From Sinonovacula constricta (taxonomy: Eukaryota > Mollusca > Bivalvia > Cardiida > Solecurtidae): DNA of 64,000 bases. Shown here piece by piece: positions 38,087 through 50,390 of this stretch. The notes beneath the pieces are model-generated. The model was given only the letters and a program-made list of their open reading frames with translations. It ran no database searches and was not told the DNA's origin. The stretch lies in NCBI GenBank assembly GCA_007844125.1, contig CM017555.1:28395658-28459657 (forward strand), read 5' to 3'. The translations under genes and the position numbers were made by a program. Position 1 is the first letter of the stretch. Each line of letters opens with the position of its first letter.

Positions 38087-40049
38087 ATTGCTAAACAAAA
38101 TCCAAAGCACTTTAAAAAGTAAATTTAATTTGTTGCAATGTCTCGTGTACAAACATCGGAAACTTAAATTAAAAAAACCCACTTCCGTGCAGGCCTGGTT
38201 AAATTGTCTCTAGTTTCGTGTAGTTAACCTTTCATTTAGAACGTGCAATATGTTGCTGTTTCAATAACCCAGCGCAAGCTTGTTACATAAACACTGCTGT
38301 AAAACGATTGGTGACAATGTCACGTTTCGTAACTGTTTTTGCGGCGTATACATTGATCCAGAGCAGCCGTAGTTTGCAAGATCCCATGAGTTGATGTCAG
38401 ATTTGACAGTTTAAATATAATAATAAAAACACAGTTCATGTTTGATGTGGGTTTTTTCTTTTCGAAATTAGAGTATTACATTTTCACTGAATTGTATCAG
38501 AGAGCAAAGTCTCCAACAGCCTTCAGACATGTTTTAATTGTCTCCGGTTTCATCTACTTCACATTGCCTTTGATGTTAACATTTTGTTGCAGAAACAATT
38601 ACCCGATGGATGCACAGTGATAACACGTCTAAAATAGACTGATGGTGGTGTATGGTGATGTTTAACCCTTTAATGTGAATATTGATTCAGACATAGCTAT
38701 TGTTGAGCACTTAACGGGTCCGCTGCCAGATACTGTACCATTTACAACTTAGTGGCATGTGAATACCTTAGTCCTTTGCCTGTTCAAATCCAATATATGT
38801 TATAGGACTCGAATGACTCTGTCATATATGCTTGTTAAGAAGAAGTCAATTTGTCTTTTGTTGTGTCATTAACAAAAATAAGACATTTGAAATATTAACA
38901 TGGATAATCAGAAAATGCAAGCGTTTTTTTATGATTGTACAAGCTTATATAAAACATTTGAAAATAGAAATGAAACGAAACTTCCATATTGTTAGTCTAC
39001 TGAGATAGTTTTGTCATAAATAGTCTTACAAATTCAGCACGACGTTTTTGTAGGTGCAATGGCTTTCTATATATATTGATCTCAGCAGAATGTCAGTTTA
39101 GGATTACAGGAAACATTGCGGTAATACCACGTTATCAGTTTAAAGATGATGGCACAAAGAACACCATGACGTATACATTTTCGACATAATATAGACCAAG
39201 CTAAATTATTGTTGTATTATGTCAGTAAGGTTCTTTATTTAAATCCCGAATTTTGGCAATATAGTTTTTGGTCCAGTAGCCGTTTCAAGTTTCGTCCATG
39301 CTTTATGTCCATCATGTATCAGCTCTGATTGAGGTCGATACATTAGCCAATAGACCACAGGACCTGGTACATGTCCAACTGTGAGAATAAACTTAAAATA
39401 AACAATCCACTACCGCACAGGGGTGTATGCATTGTTTCGTGTTACACGTAGTTAGCATTTCCTATAACATGAGCTTTATGTTGCTGTTTGAAGCTGTGGG
39501 CGAATGCTTATTAGATAAATATAACTTTACCAGATGTATCATTATTTACGGTGATATAACTGTATTTTGCGTGTATATTGATACAGAAATCTACTAACTT
39601 GAAGCTCCGAGGTTGATCTAAATGTTAACGGCTTTTCAATCAAGATACGATACAGTTTAAAAAATAAGGCATGTTCATAACCCTTTCTCTATCATTAACA
39701 TGTATTATTACATCAACATTTAAAATATCCTAGAACGATATTTATAGTGATATAAATTAATTTGTATTACAAATTTGCTTGTAGTACGTATATTAAAACG
39801 AGATGGCTTTATCCTAGTTTAAGAAACTATTTCTGAGTCACGTGACGAAACTTATATGCGTGGTACCTAGTAGACAAACAACACATTGAGGAAGACAGTG
39901 TTAAACATACTATTTTAAGTTTAAAATGATGGTCTGCTTTTATGGATTTTGTCGACTTAATGCGTTGCAAAATAATATGCTTATTGTGTGTATGAATGAT
40001 TTTAGGTTATTATGAGAATGTCCCTTCTTTAGACTTTAATTCTATTTTA
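38087..40049. other. Non-coding stretch with unit A homology and an R1 scrap
   Basis: 39340-39620 matches 15340-15600 of unit A. 38210-38350 also resembles 39435-39585, indicating a local repeat. About 38755-38800 is a minus-strand R1 5' fragment (GTGAATACCTTAGTCCTTTG). No exon recognised. Confidence 0.4.
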
Positions 40050-40445
40050 ACCCACACGGAACGTTTGCAACACTGGGCATCTGGTTTGACATCTGCAGGA
40101 CACAGTTTAATTCCAACATTTATACGCTAGGTCAAGGAAAATGACAATAAAGTACCTTCCACCAGCTGTAAATGGCAGGATGGATCATAGGCTTGTGATA
40201 TTATTAAAATGACAGCAGATTCATGTCCGTAAGGCACATGTATATGAGAAAAGCAATACAACAGGTTGTAGAAACAGGTTGTACAAACCCCGTCATGAGC
40301 TGAGACAAATGGCAGCGGGACGCTGAGAATCTCTGAAACCTTACCTTTAATTAATATAAGTGTGCCCCGTTTTTAAGGAACGTACATAGACTGTACACAT
40401 TGCATGTGCTTGCACCTTTACGCTTACTTTAACATTGTAAAAATG
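40050..40445 (+). repeat. Dispersed repeat, inverted partner of 32345-32872
   Basis: GTTTGCAACACTGGGCATCTGG, CCACCAGCTGTAAATGGC, CAACAGGTTGTAGAAACAGG and GACAAATGGCAGCGGGA follow in order. Shorter than its partner through small deletions. Confidence 0.65.
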
Positions 40446-42796
40446 GTATCTCGAAGTAATAATATCTATGATGTTTGAACGATTGATTTATTGTTTGAGT
40501 TATGTTAATTCGGCGGCGCTCATTTCCAAAATGGCATTGTTGTCAGGATGTATCGATTATGTTCAGAGTTATGTGAAAGCTGAATGTCAAAGACAGGAAG
40601 CAATGAACCTCCACGACCATTACTACTGGTGGCCATTCTTCGCTTCAAGTAGTGCTGCTACAGAAAATGCTAAGTTTGTCGAAGGGGGTTTTACGCGTTT
40701 ACATTTTCGTAGATATTCTACCTCGAAGCAAATTCAATTCAAAGCTTCCGAAAGCAATGAGACGATTGACAATATTGGATTTTGCCCCATTGTAAGGAGA
40801 CTGAGTTTTCAAATGAAATGGTGAAATAAGCATTAAACGATAAACCATTTGTGTTCGTGTCGTGAATTTAAACCGCTGACAAACAATAACACCCAACAAT
40901 TTCAACTGATCAGATCACCTTCTGCAGTTATAACTAATAATGATGTTATCGTGGCTACTTCTTCATCTACAAATAATGTCGCACTTACAGCTTGCCTTTG
41001 CCAGAACCCAGCTCATTAAAACATCTCTTACAGTATGTTTTATAATAATTTATCAATACCTAAACACATGCTCGATTTAGGCTGTCCTCAATTAAAATTG
41101 TGTTGTTATTTTTTGTGACAAGATGACCATTCTTTCATATATTACTCAGTTACTACAAGAAATGTGCTTCCTAAATTTAAATTATGAATGATTTAAATAT
41201 GATACAAACAGCAAAGAAAATGTAACTTGTAAAGACAAGTTCATATGATGCGGTGCGCCGCTGGTTCTAACTAGGCATATGTCTGAGGGTTTCCTCCACC
41301 ACTAATTAGTTGGACGTCGACAATATGACCATAATTGTGTTGGTGCGATTTAACATAAAACAAACCAAACATTTATAAATCCAATAAACAGAACGTGACA
41401 CATAAACGTTTGCATGTTTAGAACAAATACACAACAGTCAGTGGTTATGTAAGACATGTACAGGATTGATTATTATTGATGTCTGTGTTGTTTTAAATAA
41501 ACCTTCCCTTTCTAGTTTTCGAATTTGTACTTTAAGTAGAAATGAAATAAGACGAAATAAATAAAAGACGAAATCACATTTAAGATAAAATACTTACAAA
41601 GTGGACGAATTTGAAGCCTGTATATCTGGCTTAACTATCTCTCGAGGCAAAAAACATAGTATTTATACGTTCAAAATTAGCAATGAAAATACGCGTTGAA
41701 CTGGAAAAATATCTCTACCTTATTTAGTGAATCAAAAAGTGTTTAATTTAAAAGGCGATCTTACAGATATTGCCAGTTGAAGTTAAGATATGTCCCTAAA
41801 ATATGTTATTGTATATGTTCAAAACATAAACATTGGGAAAAAAACAGGTGTAATCCAGAATGTAAAGAGACTCCATTCGGAAAAAAATAGTACAAAGAAC
41901 AGGAATAGAAGGTCAATGAGTAGTTTACTAATTGTATGTGTCTCACTTTCACTGTCATGTCGTTAATTTAAGGGTTGTTTTGCTTCATTGCCAATACATG
42001 TTAATAACCCTAGACATTCTGATAAAATCGCAAACTGATGTCCAAATAGTTTCAGGCAACAACAATCACTATTTGTAGAGTATTATCTAGAGTGTCTAGT
42101 GTCGGTACAACTTTTGAAAAAAAAATCACATTCTGGCATAGATTTATGAGAAGAGATCATGACATGATTTCAAGCAACAGCAAAACGTATTTATCGAAGC
42201 AATGGCAACAATAACGTGTTCGAGATTATAAAGCTGATGTGTCAGTAGTGACATATGGGAAACAATTCAGTTTAGATTTCAGAATTGTCGTAATTGCTAT
42301 CGTTTCTGTCTGCAGAAAATAATAGCGAAATTAGGATTCAAATTCAAATCACAGGGGATTAGTGTTGACAAAAGAAATAAAAAAAAATGTCCCCCTACTT
42401 ATTTTGACTATCCTCAGTAGCGTGTTTCTAGTAGGTGTGTTTATGACGGAGTGTTGATAGTGCACGGCTATATTGTAAATAAATTAATGTCTAAACACGT
42501 TTAAATTTTGTGATGGAAATGTTTTCGCCGTTTTTGCCAAAAGGGAGCCAGTAAACGTGGGCAAAAACAGAAATAGGAAATATGTTGAATCTGCATTATT
42601 TTATAATATTTGGCGGCAAAATGCGCGCCTGACAAGTTTGATTCCCTTCTTGTTTACAAGGCAAGAATTATCGCCGGTAAAGTGCCCCAGGTGTATTTCA
42701 AGAACTCTGTAGGCATATACCATAACATATTTGTGGAACTGTAAGTTGCGTTTTTATTGTCGATATGATTTTGCAAAAGATAAGCAATTATGCGAT
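40446..42796. other. Non-coding stretch, unit B counterpart of 17.1-19.4 kb
   Basis: Collinear with unit A over 40744-42780. A 118-codon frame at 40468-40824 is open (contains YYWWPFFASSS and RLHFRRYSTS), but it has no known domain and its 3' part is not open in unit A, so it is not called a gene. Confidence 0.4.
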
Positions 42797-43025
42797 TACA
42801 GTTCTGGAACCGTAACAGTTGTCACACGATACGATGTACGTACGGTACGATTACGTTCGATGTACGATACCATGTGCGGTTTTTACATGATACCATAAAC
42901 GTTACGGTTCGATACCATACACGATATGCATTACGATAGAAAATATACACGTTACGATGCGATACGTGTACGCTTCGATACAACATACTTTGTACTGTTT
43001 CCGTTAATGTCACGTTACACGAAAT
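42797..43025 (+). repeat. Left TIR and subterminal array
   Basis: 27-bp TIR followed by degenerate words such as ACGATACGATG, GTACGATTACG, CGTTACGATGCG. In DNA transposons such subterminal repeats bind transposase; that role is inferred. Confidence 0.7.
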
Positions 43026-43942
43026 ACCATGGCAAATGCGGCATGTTGTTAAAGTAAAGGTTCAATCAGCCTATTTATACTGTACCAACTCGGTTTAGTC
43101 CAAATCGTTCTGCCCCAATCGGCCCACTTGTAGCGCATATAGGCGGTAATGTTTTCACACATTTCAAATGAGACAATACAACTTTTTCCGTCTAAATGGT
43201 AAACTGTGTAGGCAAATGATAAGTAAGTGACGCCAATATGATAGCCTGCTTAAACATTGAACAAGTGTGTAAAAATGTACCATGTTAAGACAAATTAATT
43301 TAAATCTGTAATTTCCTAACATTCTTACACCACTCTTCTATGCACATATATTTTAATTTTCTACCCCTATTCCCCGCATCTGTATCTGCGTTATACTGAA
43401 GTGAAATTTCACAGCCAGATTATGTGTGCTGGGATCTTCATACATGTATGACATGTCTTCAGACCGGATGCAGGTGTTGTGCTATATAGCTAAATGACCA
43501 CTGCCCGTCTAATTTGAATAGAAACGTTGTGTCACAAAAGTGGAAATCTGTGTGGGGGCTTATAATCGCTCGCGTGAATTGTAGGTACATGTACCGAACA
43601 ACCTACATAAATGGACTAGCTGCTAGAAAATGAATAACACCAGAAACATACCATTGTCTCATACTCAACCCTTTTTCAAGCACTATTTAAATAAAAAATT
43701 CGGTAAGGAATAGTAGAATATGGGTCAATCTTAACAAACTAAAGAGATAGAAACATAGCTATTAAATAATAATTATATCATTATGAGACAAAATTGGACT
43801 AACAACAGACAAATTAACACCTTCACTTAATCCTTTCGATGTAGGGATCCAATCCATTAATATTAACAAATTTAGAAGACGTAATCGACGTAATTGATAA
43901 GATTATTCCCTTAGTAAAACTCAACTCAAATACTGAGTACTG

Positions 43943-44051
43943 AGATATCGCTACCCACATCCACATCTACATCGACGGTAGCAAGGATACAAGCAAAACT
44001 GCTATAGGAGCATGAGTTATTATGATTGAAAATCAACAGAATAAATAAACA
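43943..44051 (+). pseudogene. Possible retroelement RNase H fragment
   Basis: The frame reads HIYIDGSKDTSKTAIGA, a TGA where Trp is expected, then VIMIENQQNK. This resembles the first strand of RNase H domains of reverse-transcribing elements (xYxDGSKxxx...GAAWVI). It lies in an about 360-bp stretch of the TIR element that is missing from copy 2. Too short to classify, and chance similarity is possible. Confidence 0.3.
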
Positions 44052-46575
44052 AGGCCAAAATAAAACTGAACACTAGACATTCTATATTTAGATGCGATAT
44101 GTTAATTATAACCCATAAAATGTGTTCAAATAGAACAAGATTGCCGATCAACAATAAATATTTACCCTGGCTCTCTAAGTTATTTACAAGCATTTCAGAC
44201 AATTTAAGGAAAGAATAGACAAGAACTAATCAAAGAAATATATAGATTAAAATACTAAAATACAAATGTTAAGCAAAATTTCTAATATGAATTTGGAGAT
44301 TGGAACACACCATCATAATATAGCCTATGATTAAATATTACTAGACTCAGACTCGGATCCAGCTACCTAGGTGAAGAAAGTAACGCCCACCTCCCCCGCC
44401 CCCGACAAAGCTGAACTAATAATACGCGCTCTTAATCTTTTTTAAAATAAATGCATTTCACTAAATATTTAAGTAATAATATAGGATAACACTAACATAA
44501 ATTGAATTAATAAAATGTCCAAGCGATATTATATCAAAATCAAAAAATAACTAAAGTTTCAAAACCCACAAGACACTTGATGGGGTGAAATCTCTTTAAA
44601 ATCTAAACATTCCTAATAAACCCATTCTCTGATTGGCTGGACCCCAATTTGGCGGAAGATTATGACTGCTCTTTGTTTAAACGCATTACACCTCTAAGAA
44701 ATTGTTCCTTAAAATGTTCACCATTGAAATGTTTTCTACTTCGATTAGAGCTGGCACTTTTTGAACTAAAAGTGAACATGAAATCGGATAATTATGAACA
44801 AATAAAACATTAAGTTACATACTAGTTACGAGGATGTTTTAAAGTAAAGAAAGTACGGGAAAAGTGTGTGAGTAGTTACGCTTGGGTTGTTAATTCAGTT
44901 TGTTTAGTATATCGTATATAATATATATTTTAGTAGAGAATTAAATGTATTTAATGTATTTAATATCTTCTAGGTATTAACGTGTTGCATTTTTATTAAA
45001 TCTGCTTTTTTTCGCTGGTACAAAAGCAAAGACACGTGTGAATAATATAGGTCTTTGTAGCTTATCTCTTGCTATTGTGTGCTGTCTTAACCAAAACAGC
45101 ACGGGGTTAAAGTATTTCTCTCTGGCACAGTAAGGGCAGTTCCTATTGGTGAACTTGCATTCTTTACCAGGGTAGCTTGATCCTAGTTTTAATTAAAAAA
45201 CTATTCTAAACTAACGATATTGTGGCAGTAAATATTGAACTTAGAGTCCTACGAACATATCCGAATATCTTAATTTGTGCGTTATTTATTATATTTATTT
45301 TATTAATTATAGCTCTTTCTACATGGATTGGTATCCACCCTAGTGTAATAAAGGCATTGAGTTTTTTTGGACAGGAGACTGTAAAGACTATATTTGTCTG
45401 CTGACTTGCTTGTTTTTTGCAATGATTAGATATTATATCATTTTCTATTGTTACCTCAACGGTATTCTTTTCAGTATCCATACTGACGTCAAGGTACATG
45501 CCGATGTGCGCTAGTTATTTCAGGAGAGTATGTAATTGGCTTCATCATCCTAAAAAGACTTACAAAAGACCATTTCGTTATAAGAGGAAATCGATTTAAG
45601 AACAGACCAATTAACACATCCGGTCAACACGTCAAGGATCAAACCAATCAACATAACGAACGGCTAAAAATCCTACTTCCTTTACGATTAGTGGTGTCAT
45701 AAAAGTTGGCAGGGCGGGAAAATGTACGGAGATTAAGAAGGCATGATAACAGGATGTCTACTGTTATTTATGATACTAGCACATTGTTTTGACAAACACA
45801 TTCACACCTTAAACATTTGATGACATCACTGGCAGAAGAATAGTTATATTAATTTGTTTGCTGCACTTGTGAAAGTACTTTTATTGAATTTTCGTCGAGC
45901 ACTGAATTGCTTTTATTTATTTATTTAAATTCGCATAAATGTGTATAAAATTTACGCGTTTAAAATTATTGGCGAAGAGACTATATCAGTGTTGATTGTG
46001 TCCAGCGATGACATAGGTAAGCTAGCTTTACAATTAACTAACTTGTCGGAATATCAGAGATGATTCCACACGGTCCAATCATTTATTAACAATGTTCATT
46101 GTATATGAGCCGTATCATTTGAATCCCATATTTAAGACAAACCTCTTTTACATAACCTGATATAGAGCTAGATTTTGTTATAGCTAGTTGTTTTTTTTTC
46201 AGCTGTATGTTTATTTCAATTACGTCTTACTGCTCTTTATTTTCCATAAAAGCGTGGGCAGATAACCAGAATCCTAGTTTTCACGAATATTTTCCTAAAC
46301 GTACATTCTTATTCAATCTACGCATATTGTCATTTAAGTAATAAGTTCGAAGGTGCGCAATGTTAATTTGTTCATCGATAGTATGCATGTACCGGAAATG
46401 TAATATATAGTTAAGTTTCTGTTTAGAACCATTAACTTCTTTTTGTATTTGTGAAGCATTTATCATGACATTTACATTTCCAATGAACTTTTGTATGAGC
46501 ATGATAATGTCATTAGAAAAATGTCACAATATATGTATCTTTGTATCAAATAATTATGAGAAGGCACAGTGCAAT

Positions 46576-46806
46576 TCTCCTTGTGTTACGTTACCATACT
46601 ATACGTTCCGTTACGATACCACGGTCTTGCCATAAGCGTTACGTTCCGATACGATACTATGTACCATTTACGATAGGGCTCGTTACGTTACTTCACGATA
46701 GGTCTTTTACGTTACACGATACGTTACGTTACCATAGGATACGTTTACGATAGTAATACGCACGATATACGATGTTTTGGACAACTGGTACGGTGCCAGG
46801 ACTGTA
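46576..46806 (-). repeat. Right subterminal array and TIR
   Basis: Dense CGTTAC/GATACG words (GTTACGTTACCATA, TTACACGATACGTTACG) run into GACAACTGGTACGGTGCC and the end. The Arg/Tyr/His-rich plus-strand frame at 46541-46753 is a reading of this array. Confidence 0.72.
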
Positions 46807-47809
46807 TGCATATAAAATAATTTAGGCTTTTAGTAGAACGAAGCTGGTTAATTTAAACACACATATACATATAGTTCCTATTCGTAATTAAATTTATATT
46901 CACATGTATGATGACTCTTTTTATTGATTTTTTGGCAATATTATGTTGGAGCTTACAAGTAAAATTTTCGGATGAGTCCTTCGTAAGCAAAAAAGGAAAA
47001 ACTTACCAATTATTTCAGTCAATTTTATGTTTAGAATATATCTATAAATACGTTAAATATCAACATTAAGGTGTATGCAACGGAATACTGTAAAACAACC
47101 TGTTAATGAACTTCTGAACAAACTTTAGAAATTTTCGAAAATGTGTCAGATAATGTTGTTTTATTCGAATTAGTTAGTAAATTTTAATACAGCATTTTCC
47201 ACAATGCGGTATATCTCAACATTTGATAAAACAACATCAATACCTACCTTATTTACTGCTGCACATTCAAAAGTGCTGATTGTAAATATAATTTAATGTT
47301 GAAACTGCATAGCTTTTAGCATACAATATCACATGAGAACTATTACCGTATCTGTTTAATATGGGCACACGATACCTTATTATACATACGGAATATGTAG
47401 TACGTTGTCACGTTAGCACGCAATGTATGCACGTAAATACCACTCCGTATGCATTTACAATATTACATCACTCATGAGCCATGCAGGCTTCTGTTGTTAA
47501 CAAATACACTATGTCAATTATTGCGACTGCGCATCCCGGAAATAAGCATGGAGGTTTACTAAGGAATTCTGTATCGGAAATGTTAGAAGGGTCTCCCAAT
47601 AATTCTGATTGACATTTACAGGTTGCTGAGGCTTTTATTTACTGTACATATTGTACATATGTTGATGGTTTATTGTATTACTAGTTATTATGTATGTACA
47701 TACATGTAAGTTAACTGTATCTGGTTTAACTCCCGATGCAGGTGCTTACTGTTAGTTGTTTTACTTTGAAGAGATATTTTTATTTACACGAATTGTTTGC
47801 TAGAAAACC
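46807..47809. other. Non-coding stretch
   Basis: Resumes unit A-like sequence just after the TIR element (compare TTAGGCTTTTAGTAGAACGA with about 19400). No exon seen. Confidence 0.35.
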
Positions 47810-48042
47810 TTTAGGAATTGCGAGGTTGGAACGCTCCACAACCCAGGTTTAAGCACCCTAGTCCGTCCTTTGGCCATCTCACCGTTCCAAGGTAGTAACT
47901 GATGGTTTTTCTTTTTGTGTGTTATGTCTCGTCTCTGTGGTTTTGCCACGTTTACATTTACCTTGTTTGCCTTTGTCTACAGGTAGATAAAATTTAAATA
48001 TCTGTGGAAATTTTGATAGAACCTTTTCTTCTTTACCTATTG
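47810..48042 (-). repeat. R1-related dispersed repeat, minus strand
   Basis: Same subfamily as 36911-37138 over its whole length (GGTTTAAGCACCC, GTTATGTCTCGTCTCTGTGG, TTTACATTTACCTTGTTTGC, ATCTGTGGAAATTTT). Confidence 0.78.
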
Positions 48043-49639
48043 GATATTAGAAGATTGTTCTCAAGTATGGAGTTGACACACGCACATTACATAACCTCAT
48101 CCAGACACAGTAAGAAGTAAATGATTGGCTTTGCATGCATGTATTGAGTTGAAAAGATGTTGTAACAGTATACAAAAACAACACTGAAACAATGAGAGCT
48201 ATCAAGAAAAGAATCTCAGTTCCGTTCTAAAATCTACGATCGTCCAACTATAATAAAATCGATCTTCTGGAAACGTGTGACAATTTGAAATCAGGGCTTT
48301 AAACAATATGTGTAGAGGAAACAAATGTCATAATAATTGTATTACTATCTGCATATAAAAAAAACTTCGAAATATGTCTATAAACTCAAACACGTTTGAC
48401 AGATGTAATACTTGCTTTCCAATCAGTTATGTATGTCTCTGAAAGTAAGTATTAGTTTACTGTTAACGAATTGCAAAAGCTTCAGAATAGCGGGTAATTA
48501 CTCCTCATGCACGTAGTATATTATTTGTATAGCGCATTGTTAATCGTCTGCGGATGTAAATCACATGGTTTTCTGAAGTCTTTGAAATAAAACTTTAAAG
48601 CAAAACTCTACTAACACACAGGTTTAAGTACAGTATTTATTTTCTTACGTCGTTTTAAGAGCAACGGAATGCAAACGTATGTGCCCGGCGCGTGTATACA
48701 ATATTTACGCACAGACATATACCCTACATGTAAGTTGGGACAAACAGTCAAACATCTCGACATCAGACCTGCCTACATAACATAAATAAGGAGCAAAAAT
48801 CAAATAAGGATAAAGACTAAATTAAGAGCAAGAATCCATATAAAACAAGAATCCATAAGAACAATGTATCAATATAGACATAGCCAGACAGACAGACAGG
48901 CAGGCAGGCGGGCAGGCAGGCAGACAGTCAGACAGACAGACCGACTCTCAGAGTACGGAGAGAATTACATTCTTACCGTTTGTTTTTATGAAAGCCTGTA
49001 CTAATTGAAAATCAGAACTAGGACGTCAAATTATGAGAAAACAGTTCTAGTATGGGAGTTTTGATCGCATCTAAACATATCCTGTTTTTATTTAAGATGA
49101 TTTTTTTTAGTTTTTTGACAAAATTCGCGATCATGGCGGAAAAAGGGACTTACGGTAAACATCTTCATTGGCTTAAAGCTTTACGGATGAACAAACTTTG
49201 AAAATCTTTCCGTTTATTATGTGTATTAAAAAGAGCCATAAGCAAACTTTGGTATACTTTCATTATGTCGTCTCCATGCGCACTTACTGGTTACTAAATG
49301 GCACAGTATTTCATATCCCATAATTTTAAAATCGTCCTGCAAAGACGGACATTGGCTCGTTTGGAAACATCTATCTATTTTAAGTGTCTTCTGTTACTGT
49401 TGATTGTCAAGATGTCATTGACCTAGTAAATCAATGGTGCCCGAATGTGTTATGTCAATACACACTTGAAAACAACTTACACCATTTACTTAACTGTTCC
49501 TAATAGAGATCCGTATCGGTGGTAGTAATAATACACTATATTACAACATATTTATGCATAATGATCATACATAAAAAACATACAATCTTTTTATTCAGAA
49601 ATTTATTACGAGCGGACCCACCTCTTCTCGTAATAAATT
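48043..49639. other. Non-coding stretch
   Basis: No gene recognised. A short GACA/GGCA array lies at 48888-48948. Confidence 0.4.
48888..48948. repeat. (GACA)/(GGCA)n microsatellite
   Basis: CAGACAGACAGG then GGCAGGCAGGCGGGCAGG and back to CAGACAGAC. Confidence 0.8.
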
Positions 49640-50390
49640 GTGTCTACGGTACGAATTATTGGCGACGCGCTGGAACGCGATGCATATACATCAACTGTTC
49701 ACTAAAATTTGCACATGGTAAAAATTTGTTTTCGGATTTTCTAAACCTGATAAATTACGGGTCCTAATTCGTTGAACAGCGTTCTGTTTTATGTTTTTAT
49801 TTTTAAATTTATTATTGTTTGTCTTTAACTTTCGAAATAACTTTAAAAATAAACAATACGATATCGAGAAAAAAGCATACTACGTTCGAGAAAAATACTA
49901 TCTTAACACTACTTATATGTGTAATGTGATGCTGCTGTACATGTGCATTTTCTGCTTGTACACATTAGTTTTATAGTTAAATATAATAACTGCTTGTTGT
50001 TCAACATATGTAACATTGTAACATCTACATATGTAGCATCTTAAGAAACCTATTAAATTGCGTCGGGTTTTGTTTTGTGTTTAGTTTTAAACCATTCTCT
50101 GGTCTCAGGAATATAAATTATACATACTTTTTTCGCGATTTATAGTACACTGAAAACTCTCAAATACAAGTCATAACGTTTCAACTGTCTTTGTTTCTTG
50201 CTCCCGTATAGCTGTTATCTCTACCCTTTTTGCTCGTCGTTGATGCATCAACGACGTTTCTTGTACCTAAAACATATAAGCTCTGTCGTAGATTGCCTTG
50301 TACAAATTGAAATATTTGAGAATGTCTCATTTTAGGTAGCTGTCGGCAAATCTTTAAATTGTTCAAACAAGCCACGTCCCATCTGACAAT
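49640..50390. repeat. Local duplicate, copy 1
   Basis: TTGGCGACGCGCTGGA, then TCACTAAAATTTGCACATGG, GTCCTAATTCGTTGA, ACAGCGTTCT, and further on GTACATGTGCATTTTCTG and TTAAATTGCGTCGGGTTT. These recur in order at 54372-55950. Copy 1 is more compact. Function unknown; frames differ between copies. Confidence 0.55.

Larger units (their letters stand above)
42797..46806. mobile_element. 4.0-kb TIR element with subterminal repeat arrays
   Basis: Ends are inverted repeats of 27 bp, 24 of 27 identical: left starts TACAGTTCTGGAACCGTAAC, right ends GTACGGTGCCAGGACTGTA. Just inside both ends (42824-43025 and 46576-46779) lie about 200 bp of degenerate ACGTTAC/CGATAC motifs. Comparison with unit A near 19385 shows the element as an insertion into otherwise collinear sequence. 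A TA or degenerate TATGC-type duplication is possible; no clean TSD. No transposase was found. A second copy lies at 60620-63595. CAG-ended TIRs and subterminal motifs recall hAT/CACTA-like DNA transposons; superfamily is not assigned. Confidence 0.75.

Noticed and set aside
40468..40824. 118-residue frame as a host gene
   Set aside because: No domain or signal, and the homologous unit A sequence does not keep the frame.
45206..45499. 97-residue minus-strand frame in the TIR element as transposase
   Set aside because: No transposase motif, and copy 2 (around 61960-62240) does not keep the frame intact.
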